Below, one piece after another: positions 33,001-44,344 of a DNA stretch of 64,000 nt. This DNA comes from Gigaspora rosea. Lineage: Eukaryota > Glomeromycota > Glomeromycetes > Diversisporales > Gigasporaceae. A model generated the notes under the pieces. That model had not been told where the DNA came from. It worked only from the letters and a program-made list of their open reading frames with translations, and made no database searches. Position numbers and translations under genes: made by a program. Numbering within the stretch: the stretch's first letter is position 1; every line of letters begins with the position of its first letter. The DNA lies in NCBI GenBank assembly GCA_003550325.1, contig QKWP01000249.1, forward strand, positions 115,052 to 179,051, in the 5' to 3' direction.

Positions 33001-35171
33001 TCCCAGATTAGAGATGACAGCATTTTCTCTGTTGGTGAATATATCTCCGATTAGATCTACTATTCCACTTGGTATTTTTATCCTTTCCATGGCTTTCTTA
33101 AGGAGTGGTATGTGCATTGAATCATATGCTTTTGAGATGTCTTGACTGAGTATCCATAATTCTTTCTTGTTTACTTGTGCATCCTCTATCATATGTGCTA
33201 TTGTTGTTATTGGTATTTCTGTGGATGTTTGTGGTAGTGCTACATGGTTGTGTTCATTGAGGACTGGGTATCTACTCATCCTTGCACTCAGTCTTCTTGT
33301 AATTATTTTTGTGAAAATTATCCTGGCATGTTCGGTAAGCGTTATTGGTCTTGTGTCGTTTAGGTCACCTGTGAATTTTTCTTTTTTCGCTATTGGATAT
33401 ATATTGCTGCGCTTCCAACTCCTGGGTATTGTTTTCAGATGAATACATGCATTATATATTCTCAATAATTTTCCTTTTGCTTTTCTTCACAATTTATTTA
33501 GCATTTCGTTCGATATTGCTTGTGGTCTCGTCGCTTTTTTTAGCGGTGCCTCCTTGATCGCGATTTCTAATTCATGTAAAGTTATATCTTCTTCTATTCC
33601 TGTATACCAGCTCACGTCGATTCCTTTTAAGGGTTTGTAGTCTTCTTTCCAAATGTCCCACTCCTCTTTATTTTTAGGGTTCTTTTTGGTCCATTCCTGG
33701 TAGTGTCGTTTGATGGATTCCTTGATGTTTTTTGGTTCGACTATTACACCATCCTTTTCCACGATATTTCTAATCTGTATAGGCTCTTTGTAACGTTGTA
33801 GTATACTGTTCACCATTTTCTTTGTGTTGTTAGCAAAATTGTTGTATCTTTTCTCAATATGTTTCTCTATATTTTGTCTATGCGCTATCTCATTCTCAAT
33901 TTTTCTTGCTTTATAGATTGTCTTGTGATAGTCTTTTAGTTTTCTAATTTTTTCTTCTATATTGTTTGCTGTATCCTTGTTCTTGAATTCTATGCTAATT
34001 TCTATGTTACATTCTCTGCTTATTTCTTGTATTTTTTTGTTTGTTTCTTTTATTTCTTGTATTCCGCCTTCTCTACTTTGTTTGGTAAGCCTTTCTATTA
34101 ATCTACTTATACCTTTTAATGCATTGTGGAGTTTTGTCACTTTTCTTGAGAATGTGTAGAATGCCTTAGGTGTTATTTTCGCTTTGGGTATGGTTTCATC
34201 TGCGATTTTTTTAATAATCTTTCCAATATTATTCCATTCAGAGTTAAGCTGTTCCTCTGTATAGATTGCTTGGTCTCTCGTCTCTTCTTTGTCCTTGATT
34301 GTGGCTTTCACGCCTTCTGTAAAGTGTTCCCTTTTTCTGGGGTCATCTCATTATATAAGTAGATTTTCCTCTTTTGTCTCTTTGTTCTAAACTGTTTGAT
34401 ATTAAAGTTTGATCGCCATTCCATGCTAATTATTTTGTGATTGCTGTCCGTTATTCTTTCTGCGTCGATAATGTTTGGTTTCGTTATTGCTGGTATGAGG
34501 TTGTATGTTATGTAGATGTTATCTATTTGGTTTTTATCTCCTGCCTCGACCATGTCTCTTCTTTTATATCGAAATATTGTAGTACGCTTATTATTCCTAT
34601 TTCTTCTAGGCTTTTAAACATTGCCATTGGTTTCTTCCTGTCTTTTACTTTATCGTAGTTAAAGTCACCTAGAATTATCATTTTGTAATTTTTGCTTCTT
34701 GCCTGATTTGCCCATTTAACAATTTCTTTTTCGTCTTTTCCTTTAGCTCCTTGTTGGTTGTTGGCATGTATACTGATATGATCCTTATTCTTTGGTTTCT
34801 TGGGAAGTAAAAATCTATTGCTAGCGCTGTCCCTAGTAGAGTTTGTATGTTGTGGATGTAGGGTTGTATTGTCTTTTTTATTGCTAATATTGTTCCCATG
34901 CTCGATTCTCTGTTTTTGACTATATCTTGGTTGCGTTTGCTGTAAATATATTGTAATATTGGTTTGCTAGTTCCATTTTGTAGTTGTTGGTCTCTGCTAT
35001 CTTTGTCTCTGTCATGCTTATTATGTGTATGTCCCTTTCTATACAGTATTCTATCCAATTTCTATACTTGATGGCTACATTTATATCTTGTACGTTGTGA
35101 GTTACTATATTTATGTTTTCCAATTTGTATTGGTTTTTATCTAATTTCATTTGTGAGTTTTGTGCTTTCAT
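30051..35171 (-). pseudogene. LINE ORF2: APE-type endonuclease, reverse transcriptase, RNase H-like C-terminus
   Basis: The ATG at 35171 lies six bases after the ORF1 stop. The endonuclease part has VTHNVQ, MTETKI and ILGDFNYD; the usual SDH motif reads SNH (codon 34440-34442). A linker (34311-33490) ends in one in-frame TGA (33487), after which the reverse transcriptase continues in the same frame (33465-32650). It has motif A SQDISKAYDSM and GVDQGETIALLLWRIYYDPL. Motif C reads FMNDT instead of an expected FMDDT (Asn codon AAC at 32803-32805). After frame changes follow a thumb-like region (EYLGSTIQATQE near 32650), a long basic region (32276-31428), an RNase H-like piece (31372-31112) and a C-terminal segment (31145-30051) with a WCPxxC...ESNYH knuckle. 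Confidence 0.85.
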
Positions 35172-35177
35172 GATGGT

Positions 35178-36988
35178 CTATGGTATAATGTTCCATGTTG
35201 GTTCTGGTAGTGGCTCTAATTTGAATAAGTAGTCGGGTGTCTTGCCTAGGTCGAAAATTAGCTTTAGAACTTCTAGTATATTTTTTACGTCTTCTTGTTT
35301 TGTGATTGGTATTTGGATTTTATAGCTATCTGTTTCTATTTCGTCCAAGATATTTTGCATCTCTTCTAGTGTATTTGGTACTTCAAGTTTGTCGGTTTCC
35401 ATGTCCTCCGTCTCCATTGTTCTTGTCTCTGCTTCTGCTTCTTTGTTGTTTATCTCTATCCATTTATCTGGGATTCTGTGGAATAGTATTGGGTCCTTAG
35501 TAACCTTACTGTGTCGATTAACTGTTTGGTAGTGACTATGGGCACCATTATATGAAGGTCCTTAATGTCTTCGACATTTTCTGGCAGTGTAGGTTTCTCT
35601 GTAGGGTTAGCTGTCATGATATGTTTCGGTATAGGTAGGGAGAAGCTGTATATCATTTTTATTTTTTCTAAGAATTTTATGCCTTCTACTGTGTCATCTA
35701 TTGGGTACTTGTATGCCGTTTTTGTTTTAATTTGATTTACATCCATAGGTAGTCTAGGTTTTTGTACGAAAAAGTTATTTGGTATAAATTTGAAGTGGTA
35801 TTCTTCTCTAAGTTCCTTAACTATCTCTTGGATTGATTTGTTCGTTTTGATCATGTCTATTGGGAAGTTTTCTCTATATCTTGCTGACAATTCTTGTGGT
35901 ATTAGTAGTAGTGGTTTTTCTTTGGCGGCAATTCGAATTACTTTTCTGGTAACTCTCCCTCCCATTTGTAATCTTCTACTAAGGCTCGCTTTTGCTTTAT
36001 TAAATCTCACAAATTACTTCTGTTCTTGATTGAGAAAATTCCTCTTAAATCTGTATTCAGATCTTTAGGGTTACTGGGTAGTTACTCTAGTTCTACAAAA
36101 TAAGAATCTGGTAATTGTGCGAAAGTGTATATCTTTCTTAGAGCTGCTAGTATAGCTCTGAGGTTGGCTCAGTTTCTTAGTGGTAGATTGAATGGTAGTA
36201 TATTGGTTATTTCCTTTGGTATTTCTTCAGGTTTTCTGGCAGTTGTTGAAGTGTGATTTGAATTGCTTCATTAATAACCCACCACATTTTGTCTCCCTGA
36301 AGTTCACCTTCCATTTTTATAAAGCCTCTACAGGAGTCCAACACTTTTGCTATTTCCCTCGAGTTCTTGACCATTTTGTAATTGTGAGAAAGTTTATTGC
36401 TATTTTTTGTCTTACCTTTCTATTTATTTGATCTCTTATCTCCCTATTTGTTACTGTGATACTGTGTTTCCCTTTGTAATTCTGCACTACTTGCTCATAT
36501 ATTCCTTCGAACTCCTTCTGGTGTGCTGGCATAATTTTCTTGTCCCTTGTAAAAATACGGAAGAAGTTTCTGTCTAAGTATTTGAATTTGAGCGCTATAG
36601 CTGTTGTGATACTATGTATTGTAGGTTTGCGTGTCAGTTTGAATTTGATGAACCCCTGCATGAGTGCTTCATTTTAAAAGGCTTCTAGAATTTTCCTGTA
36701 GTACCATAACTCTTCGTCAAATTCTTTTGTTTCTATCTGTATCAGCCCTTCTATTACTTGCTGTGCCCAGGCCATTTCTTCTTTTTTGTTTCTTCTAGTA
36801 TGAGTTTGCTGACTTCCTGTTGATTTTGCCTTCTTCACTGCATTGCTATATAGCCTCTGTGGTATGTTCTGTTCACTTTTTTCTTTGCTCGGTATGTTTG
36901 TTGGGGTCTCATCTATTTCCATATCAAGGGTTTGTTCGGTGTGGGTCAGCTCGAGGGTAATTCCTTCCTTTTCCGTTCTAATCGTCAT
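35178..36988 (-). pseudogene. LINE ORF1-like region
   Basis: The first supported ATG is at 36988 (MTIRTEKEGITLELTHTEQT). Open segments in different frames follow: 36988-36674, 36661-36350, 36010-35456 (begins MRFNKAKASLSRRLQMGGRV) and 35417-35178. They make a basic, Lys/Glu-rich protein that ends with TAG just before the ORF2 start. No zinc knuckle or RRM could be recognised. The expected role is RNA binding in the ribonucleoprotein particle, from position only. At least three frame changes. Confidence 0.55.
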
Positions 36989-37625
36989 TGGATTTCGGCT
37001 CGTTTCTGTATCAAGTGTTGTCCGGTTCCCATTACTTTCAGATTGGGATTGGTGTTTACTGATTTTGTCTGCTTATTGATCCTGTTGGATCGGGTCTATC
37101 CGAATTTGTATGTTGTTTATTTCTGTTGTTGTTTCTGATATCATACTTGGAATTTTCGGGGTTAAGCCAGATCTGCTGTTTTGTTCAACTATCATTGCAC
37201 TTGTTGATTCGCACAACTTGCTGTTTTCTTGGGTAGTGGTATTTAGTAGTTTACTAGTTATGTCATTGTGTTTTGTTTTCTTCTCTTTTGTGTGTTAGGT
37301 TCTTGATATGCATCATGTACTTCTCCTGTTTCTACTGACTGCTGTGCCTCCACATTTATTATCTCTTTTCTGTCTTTATTTATATTTTCACGGGCTGCGC
37401 CCGTTCTTGTTGTGTTTTGTGTTCCTGGGAGTGCTCAGTCTCTTTTCCTTTTCTTGCCCAGTTTCTTGTTAGTCTGCCTTTCTTTTGTTTGTTTTATTTA
37501 TTGGGTTCTCTATGTACTTTGTACACAACTTTCCTCTTTTCCGTTTGTTTTAATTTTTGTTTGTATAAAATTGATGTATGGGAAGGAGTTTTTTCAATTA
37601 GGTTTTTTTAAGAAATATCATCGTT

Positions 37626-38381
37626 ACTATATATAAACCAAATAGAAATTAGTAATTATATATTTAATATGAGTATAAAATAAGGTACTTATCTATAGTA
37701 TTCATAAATTTCTTTTGTTTCGATTTCTAAACAATTTGTCTATAAAATTATCATCTTCAATTGTAAATATTACCGTTATGCCAAACACATTATAACTTGG
37801 AATGACATTTACTAAAATGGAAAGAGTTCACTTACTAGAAGTCCAAAATATTTGTAGAAAAAGTGGTGGAAAAGACCATAATATTTGAAGATACAGGCAG
37901 AAAAAAAATTAATTTATAATGCTAAATAGAAAATTGCATTCATATAAATGCTGCCTTTATGTTATATATTCAAAAATTACATTGAAATGTTCATTAATGA
38001 ATGTAACAATCTTTTTTTTTTAAATGTATATATAACTATTATTCTCTTTACATATTTCATAACGCTATTCAATTCTTTAATCAATTGTCTTGGACAAATC
38101 TTTGAATCAAGACCTACATTTTGGCTTTTCCCGATAGAAATAAAAGTTTTTTTTTCTTTAAAAAATTGATCGTTAGCTATCGTTAGCACTTAATCTCTAT
38201 TTATAATAATTATTTCTACAATTTAGTAAGTATAGATTAATAATTAAAAATGCATACCATACAATTATGATGAACTTGTTACATGCTTCCAAATTTTTTG
38301 TGATACCTTCTGGTAAATACAGGTTCGTGATTGTTATTTATTATTTTATTTATATAAGGCCATTAAAGAAAAACCCATTAT
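37626..38381. other. Right non-coding part of the pogo-like element
   Basis: AT-rich with no supported gene; the opposed small frames at 37948-38189 lack any recognisable feature. Confidence 0.45.
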
Positions 38382-38463
38382 CAGACTTTTATATGCAGTT
38401 AGCCCCTATGGAAAATCTATCATGATAGATTTTTCATAATTGGCTAACTGTTATAAAAGTCTG
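38382..38463. repeat. 82-bp MITE-like hairpin
   Basis: CAGACTTTTATATGCAGTTA and its mirror TAACTGTTATAAAAGTCTG enclose the inner palindrome AAATCTATCATGATAGATTT. Confidence 0.85.
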
Positions 38464-38884
38464 TGTGAATGCATATTCATATATATAACTAGCAGAGCTT
38501 GAAACCTAGTTTGTTGTGTGCTTCAGAATAGTGTTAGTTTGAGTTTTGAAGCACGAACTAACCAATTTAAGAAGAATCACATTAAGGCAAAAATACTTTA
38601 ATTATCAGAAAGTATTTTAATCATGTCTATATCAAAAAAGTGATTTCACTGTTATAAAACTTAAATATAGATGTAATTGTATGGAAGGAATTTTATTATT
38701 AAAAAGCAACTATAAATATAAAAATATGTATGATAGTGATTATAAGCATTTATAACTATATAGAAGGGTTTTTTATGACTAAAAAAATGGTATCCAAAAA
38801 CCATGTGATTGTATGGAGTTAGTGATTATATGGGAGATGACTATAGGGAGAGACAACTGTATTATATATATATATAATATTTAA

Positions 38885-40160
38885 TATTAAATAATTTTTG
38901 ATTCAACAGTTCATTTTTGATGATTTAACTACCAAAATGTTTGCCTCAGTGAGACGATTCTAATAAGCCCAAAATCATTAAATTCTAATCACAAGATGCC
39001 AAGATTAACAAAGATTTGTATTCTATAAACAATTAATAATTAAATTAGAGTTTCATATAGGCCAATTTAAGAATTGCTAATAACTTTAATCTATAGGCCC
39101 ATTTTGGATGATTTAACCACCAAAATGTTTGGCTCAATATAATGATTCTAACAAGCCCAAAATTGCTAAAAACCAATCACAGGATCCCGTGAATGATCAA
39201 ATTTTGTAAGATTTTAACAGTATTTTTAGAATTAGTATATAAATATCTTTAACAGCGAATAACTCTTGAACCACTAGTCCGTTCTGGACGATTTAACCAC
39301 CAAAATGTTCATCTCAATGAGACGATTCTAACGAGCCTAAAATTATTAAAATCCAATCACAGGATCACAAGATTATAAAATTAGTGTAATGGCTTATCTA
39401 CAAATCTAATAGGTTTTTACAGTACCACATATAAAAAACCCTATTAAATTTGTAAATAAGCTGTTATGCTAATTTTTAACTATCTTGTGATCCTGTGATT
39501 AGATTTTAATAATTTTGACCTCGTTAGAATTGTCTCATTGAGATGAACATTTTTGTAGTTAAATAGTCCAAAATGGACCAGTAGTTCAAGAGTTATTCAC
39601 TATTAAATGTATTTATATAGTAATCTAAAAACACTATTAAAATCCTACAAAGTTTGATCATTCACAGGATCCTGTAATTGGTTTTTAGCAATTTTGGGCT
39701 TGTTAGAATCATCTCATTGAGACAAACATTTTGGTAGTTAAATTATCCAAAATGGATTAGTAAATCAAAAGTTATTGGCAATTCCATAAATCAGCCAATA
39801 TGTATATACTATATTAGATATATAATTAATTATATATGATACAAATCTTTGTCAATCTTGGGATCCTTAATTAGAATTTAATGATTTTGGGCTCATTAGA
39901 ATCGTCTCACTAAGACGAACATTTTGGTAGCTAAATTATCCAAAATGGACTAGTGGATTAAAAGTTATTTAATATTAAAAAAATTTACTTTGTAATTTTA
40001 AAAATTACTATTAAAACTACACAAAAGTTGAATGCTCTTGGGATCCTGTTATTGGATTTGGATGATTTTGGGCTTGTTAGAATCATCTCATTGAGATGAA
40101 TATTTTGGTAGTTGAAGTATCCAAAACAGACGAGTAGATCACAAGTTATTCAATATTTAA
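38885..40160. repeat. Head-to-head array of ~200-bp units
   Basis: The left half (38885-39420) has three units and the right half (39450-40160) four units in opposite orientation, around a centre near 39430. Each unit contains RGATCCTGTGATTRGATTTT, a GTTAGAATCRTCTCATTGAG segment, ACATTTTGGTAGTTAAAT and CCAAAATGGACYAG. Related single units lie at 43918-44340. No coding frame. It is a composite foldback or satellite-like repeat. Confidence 0.85.
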
Positions 40161-40168
40161 TATATATA

Positions 40169-40348
40169 TGTTGTACCCCAAATCTAAATTTGTCCCAATT
40201 GTCAATTGTAACGGCCCAAATGTCAATTTTACAGCCAAAAATAAAAATTGGCCTAAACTGATCTCTAACTTTACTTTAATTTTACCCTAACCCTAAATTT
40301 AATTTGGCCCAATTGTCATCTGGGAAGATTGATATCTAGGGCACAACA
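40169..40348. mobile_element. MITE, 180 bp
   Basis: TGTTGTACCCCAAATCT at the left is mirrored by ATATCTAGGGCACAACA at the right, between TATATATA tracts. The interior has repeated CCCAATTGTCAATTGTAACG and CCCTAACCCTAAATTT segments and no gene. Confidence 0.75.
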
Positions 40349-40469
40349 TATATATATATTATTATTAAATTTTAACCAATCAAATGCTCAGAAAAATTAT
40401 CAGATAGGGGGTAGGTTAGCCACTTAGTAAACATTAATCAGCTATTAAATGGCACTCCCTTTATTGATT

Positions 40470-41040
40470 ATACTTTCTAACTATAATTATTTATGATCTT
40501 TAATTTACTATTTTTCTGTTGCCTTATATTTATCGAATAAACTACAATTAGTTAACTTTATTATAAGTGAGCATATAAAAATATAATAAAAATATACTAT
40601 AATATATTAAAATTTGCTATTTTGATTTAAATTAAGCAAATTTATAAGTAATGTAAGAGTATAGTTTAAATTAGTTTAAATAGATAGATTTTATATATTA
40701 TAATTCTATAATAATTCTATATTAAAAAAAATTATTACTTTGTTTATTTGTTTTATACATACTAAAAACTACTATTTTATTGCTATCAAGTAACTATAAA
40801 TACTATAGTTGTTGTTTGCTAGTAGAAAGTTAGGCCACTCCAATTTAATTCTTTGTTTAATATAACAAGTTCAAAATTTTTTAGAAGGGGAGACTTAAAC
40901 AATAAATAATTAGGTTCAATTTGGGTCTGACCAGGATAGGACTAGGTCCTGTTTCAGGTCTAGTCCAGGATCAGACCAGACTTAGACCATAAATTTTATA
41001 CAGACTGGTCTGAGTCTGAATATACAGTACTTATATTTAT
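40470..41040. other. AT-rich non-coding stretch
   Basis: No gene; contains a cluster of overlapping small palindromes of GGTCTAGTCC/GGTCTGACC type near 40925-41030. Confidence 0.5.
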
Positions 41041-41574
41041 TTTTTAGTGCTAACAAGTTTACTTAGTGCATGAAGTTAGAATTAAGGTGATACAAATAAA
41101 ATTTACTGGTTTATATAACATTTGAAAAATTTTTAGCCCAGCCATCTGGAAGTTTTTTTTATATATGTAAAAAATTTTTATAAGCAACAACCATAAGGAT
41201 CACCAACAAAACACAGGCCATAATCATGTTCATTATAAATTGCATATTATGAACTAGGAATGTTATCCTGCTCTAACCGATTTGCTTGTGCTTAAAACCT
41301 ATTTACATAAAAACTGATTTTTGAACTCAGTTTATATAAATGTATTAATAATTATACTTGCATGAGCAGTTTAATAAAACCTTCTATCGCTATAACTTTT
41401 TATTAAAACAAATACATGAACTTATATTTAAAGTTTATTACAAATTAATATTGCTTATTCAATCTATTTCAACTCATGATTTAATAAAAAAATCATGTGA
41501 TTGCAAAAACTCAAGTTCCAGTTCCAAACAGTGTTGAACTAAGTTTCGGCAAGCAGGATAATATCCCTAATGTA

Positions 41575-42660
41575 AACCTTCTACATGACTTAAAATAGAT
41601 TTTTGACAGGTACTATTTTCAAAGAAAAAATGAAACTGTCATCATATGTTTTATAATCTCCACAAGGATTACCATCTTTTCAATAGAAAAGTTGGGTCTA
41701 TCCATTCTATAGAATTATATCTGCCAAGTTTTCATCAGTGTCTTCAATTTTTACAACTACAATGAGGTCCTTTTCTCTATCACATAGCTCCAAAAATGCT
41801 TTACTAGTAAAACCATCTCTACTTCCACGATAAAGTAGGTTAAAGCTATAAGGATTTTTTGCTACAGAATATGATTTAGCTTTCCAATCAATCTATGAAG
41901 CAATTTTTGCAGCATCTACTTCATTAATAACCCTTGAAAATTGATCAATCGCTCTAAATGGAGGCAAAATTATACGAGAAGGAAGAAGAATAGAGATATT
42001 CGACTATTAGGATGCTTGAACCTTTTGGTAATATCATTCCAAAGCTCTTCATCTAAAATTTGCTAGTATGGTTGTACATTTTTTGTAATGTCATCTGCTG
42101 AAATTTGAAAATAGCGTATAAAGGGCAAACAAAGTTGCAAAATAGTCTTTTAAGGCTTTGAGATTTTATAAAACCAATTTTTAGGATCATTGAATAAGCC
42201 AGAGATTTGAACTTAATAACAGTATTCCAAACCTCTACTTCAGTTATTTTTAAATCATTATGACCAACGAGCGAGACTAATCCTTTAGTGTTAAAAACCT
42301 CACTAGAGTTTCTTGCTAAGGATTTATTGCTCCATTTTCGCAATCCTTAAAGATAGGTATTCTGAAGAACTTACTCTAAGCAAGGATAATAAGGTTAAAA
42401 AACTCTTTGAATTTCTCAAATTTTACCTGAAACATGAAATATTTGAATGGAACTATAGATGTTTTCTTTAATAAATAAGCCTCAAAATGTTTAACTAATT
42501 CTTCAAGGAAAAATATATGAGTAATAAGCATAAGTTCAAAGATAAATGGTTCATCAAGAATTTCCAATAAAATTGGTCCTCCACAAATATACTTAATTAT
42601 TAATTCAAAATGTTGAATAGATACATTTGATACAGTCACCTCTTTTTGTAAAATCTTTGT
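41575..42660 (-). pseudogene. BTB-BACK-TLDc protein relic (5'-truncated)
   Basis: Order on the minus strand: the C-terminal part of a BTB domain (42639-42376; IQHFELIIKYICGG, FFLEELVKHFEAYLL), a BACK-like helical segment (42343-42053; VEVWNTVIKF), DEELWNDITKRFKHPNSRIS, then the start of a TLDc domain (about 41920-41700; NPYSFNLLYRGSRDGF and VVVKIEDTDENLAE). Traces of YKTYDDSFIFSLK and SILSHVEG reach about 41575. BTB-TLDc proteins form a large expanded family in arbuscular mycorrhizal fungi and usually act as cullin-3 adaptors; that is family knowledge. The N-terminal half of the BTB is missing at a MITE border (42661), and frame changes occur between blocks. Confidence 0.75.
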
Positions 42661-42835
42661 AATATGTTAACATATTAACGTGTTCACATGACTACGTATT
42701 TAGAAAATAAAGATTATGAAAGTTCTAGATAGCACATCAACAGGTTAGGCTTAGTAGTATCATCGTTGAATAGCACGTAGCGTGTTTAACAATATATAAA
42801 TGTGCCAAAAACATGTTAACGTATTGTATATTAAA
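42661..42835. mobile_element. MITE, 175 bp, at the 5' break of the BTB relic
   Basis: AATATGTTAACATATTAACG is mirrored by AAACATGTTAACGTATT, and CACATGACTACGTA by TAGCACGTAGCGTG. Its left end coincides with the point where BTB homology stops. Confidence 0.6.
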
Positions 42836-42865
42836 TTCAAATGTAAATAAATAAATGAATTTGAC

Positions 42866-43043
42866 TAGGACCCCAAAATATATATAGATAGGTCAGATTA
42901 ATTATAGGGTTACTAAAAAAAAGATCTGCAGAAAAAACTTTAAAAATAAGCAAAAAATTACTATAAATAGAAAAGATCTGCATAAAAACCTCAAAAATAA
43001 GCAAACTCATATCTGACCTATCTATGTATATTTCGGGGTCCTA
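42866..43043. mobile_element. MITE, 178 bp, TAGGACCCC ends
   Basis: TAGGACCCCAAAATATATAT followed by AGATAGGTCAGAT is mirrored by ATCTGACCTATCTATGTATA and TTTCGGGGTCCTA, a 37-bp terminal inverted repeat with few mismatches. The inside has two direct copies of AAAAGATCTGCAKAAAAAC. TA borders. Confidence 0.9.
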
Positions 43044-43369
43044 TTTGATAATAAAAAATACATGTAAAGAAGTTCCCTTTGATTTTACTTAAGAAAAATA
43101 AAGGAAGTAAGCTAGTATAATGCTAAAGTGACCTTTATTCGAGTAAATCAGAAACTTATCTTCCTAGTAACTATTAAAGTTAAATCGGTAAAACGCATAT
43201 ACTCTCCTTCTTCCTTAAAAGTACATGGTACATATTATAAAACTGCATTATTTGATTAGCTATTTACTTACTGCAGCATAAAAAAAATTTTGAATTTTGC
43301 AATTTTCTGACCCAGCCGGATATGAAAACCATTAAATTTTATTTGTATCGCCTAATTAGTAAAATTTTA

Positions 43370-43915
43370 TGAATCATAAGATTTTATAGAATTTTATTAA
43401 TAAAATTTTATAAATCTTATATAATACACAAATTTTTATTAATTAATTCAACTTTATGTACTAAGTAAACATATTCAGCTCCTAAAAAATGTATCAAATC
43501 AGCAGAGTTATTTTTATTTTACTTAAAATTTGGAGAATAAATGCATAATTTTGGATTTTTGATCAAAAAGTCAAATTTAAGCATCTTTTCTCCAAATTTC
43601 AAGTAAAATAAAAACCATTCTACTGATTTAATGTATTTTTAGGCTCTGAACAAGTTTACCTAGTTAAAGAAGTTAGAATTAATTAGCAATATTTTATAAA
43701 TCATAAGATTATATAATTTTATTAATAAAATTTTATAAAATCTTATTATACAAAATTTTTATTAATTAATTCTAACTTTATGCACTAAGTAAACATGTAC
43801 AGCACCTAAAAATACATCAAATCAGCAGAGTTATTTTTATTTTACTTGAAATTTGGAGAATAGATGCATAATTTTGGATTTTTGATCAAAAAAGTCAAAT
43901 TTAAGCATCTTTTCT
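43370..43915. repeat. Direct and inverted copies of a ~220-bp AT-rich unit
   Basis: Copy 1 (43370-43585) and copy 2 (43695-43915) share ATCAAATCAGCAGAGTTATT and TTGGAGAATARATGCATAAT. A segment at 43585-43680 is an inverted partial copy (CTCCAAATTTCAAGTAAAAT). Non-coding. Confidence 0.85.
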
Positions 43916-43917
43916 CA

Positions 43918-44340
43918 AGATCCTGTAATCAGGATTTAATAATTTTAGCCTCATTAAAATCATCTTATTGGGACAATTATTTTTATAGTAAAATTATCTA
44001 AATAGATTACTGGTTCAAAAGGTATTTGATTTAAAGTTTATAGGATCTTTACTGTATTTATCTGAAATAATGCACAGGGGCGTTATTTTGAGGTTTGGCC
44101 TAAATTAAGCTTAATTTAGGCTGAAATTCATAATTCATCTCTGTGCATTATTTCAGGTAAATATAGCAATAATAATTTTTAATATTCAAAAATAAAATAA
44201 TTAAAGTAATACAAATCTATAATAATTCTTAGATTTTAGGCTTGTTGGAATCAACTTATTGAGACAAATATCTTGAATGTAAAATTATCCAAACGGATTA
44301 CTGGTTCAAAAGTTATTTAATATTAAAGTTTAAAAATTTT
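43918..44340. repeat. Two further units of the 38885 array family, split by a MITE
   Basis: AAGATCCTGTAATCAGGATT and TCTAAATAGATTACTGGTTC in the first unit, and TGTTGGAATCAACTTATTGA with CGGATTACTGGTTCAAAAGT in the second, match the array at 38885-40160. Confidence 0.75.
44062..44156. mobile_element. MITE hairpin, 95 bp
   Basis: CTGAAATAATGCACAGGGGC and CTCTGTGCATTATTTCAG are the ends, with an inner palindrome GCCTAAATTAAGCTTAATTT. It splits one foldback unit; the TA-like borders fit a short MITE. Confidence 0.85.
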
Positions 44341-44344
44341 AAAA

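Larger units (their letters stand above)
29901..37609 (-). mobile_element. Full-length LINE retrotransposon, minus strand
   Basis: Perfect 16-bp target duplications AAGAAATATCATCGTT lie at 29885-29900 and 37610-37625. On the minus strand the 5' end is at 37609 and a short poly(A) (the T run at 29901-29910) is at the 3' end. Order: a 5' UTR of about 620 bp (37609-36989), an ORF1-like region (36988-35178), and ORF2 with endonuclease, reverse transcriptase and an RNase H/zinc-knuckle-like end (35171-30051). The 3' UTR ends in a small stem-loop. Both ORFs carry frameshifts, so the copy is complete in length but coding-dead. Confidence 0.9.
28298..38859. mobile_element. Pogo/Tigger-like non-autonomous element, split by later insertions
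   Basis: The left end CAGTCGTCCTCCCATATAAT and the right end, reading inward CAGTTGTCTCTCCC then ATCTCCCATATAATCAC, are terminal inverted repeats. Each is bordered by TA, as in pogo/Tigger elements. After subtracting the foldback (29004-29799), the LINE (29901-37609) and a small hairpin (38382-38463), about 2 kb of non-coding sequence remains. No DDE transposase is visible in that remainder. Confidence 0.65.
28183..40461. mobile_element. Outer pair of MITE-family ends enclosing the nest (tentative)
   Basis: AGAGTGCCATTTATTAGCT at 28184 is mirrored by AGCTATTAAATGGCACTCCC near 40440-40459, both next to TA. This may be one element of the GAGTGCCATTTAT family, split by the pogo-like insertion (28298-38859), or two independent copies. 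The interior on the right is the array at 38885-40160. Confidence 0.35.
41045..43380. repeat. Inverted repeats bracketing the BTB-TLDc relic
   Basis: GATACAAATAAAATTTACTG with the following TTTTTAGCCCAGCC (41088-41152) is mirrored by CTGACCCAGCC and TTAAATTTTATTTGTATCG (43307-43350). The segment between holds a gene fragment and two MITEs. It may be a transposon that captured a host gene piece, or two unrelated repeat copies. Confidence 0.45.

Noticed and set aside
31250..37640. Numerous plus-strand hydrophobic frames
   Set aside because: Antisense shadows of the LINE ORFs on the minus strand.
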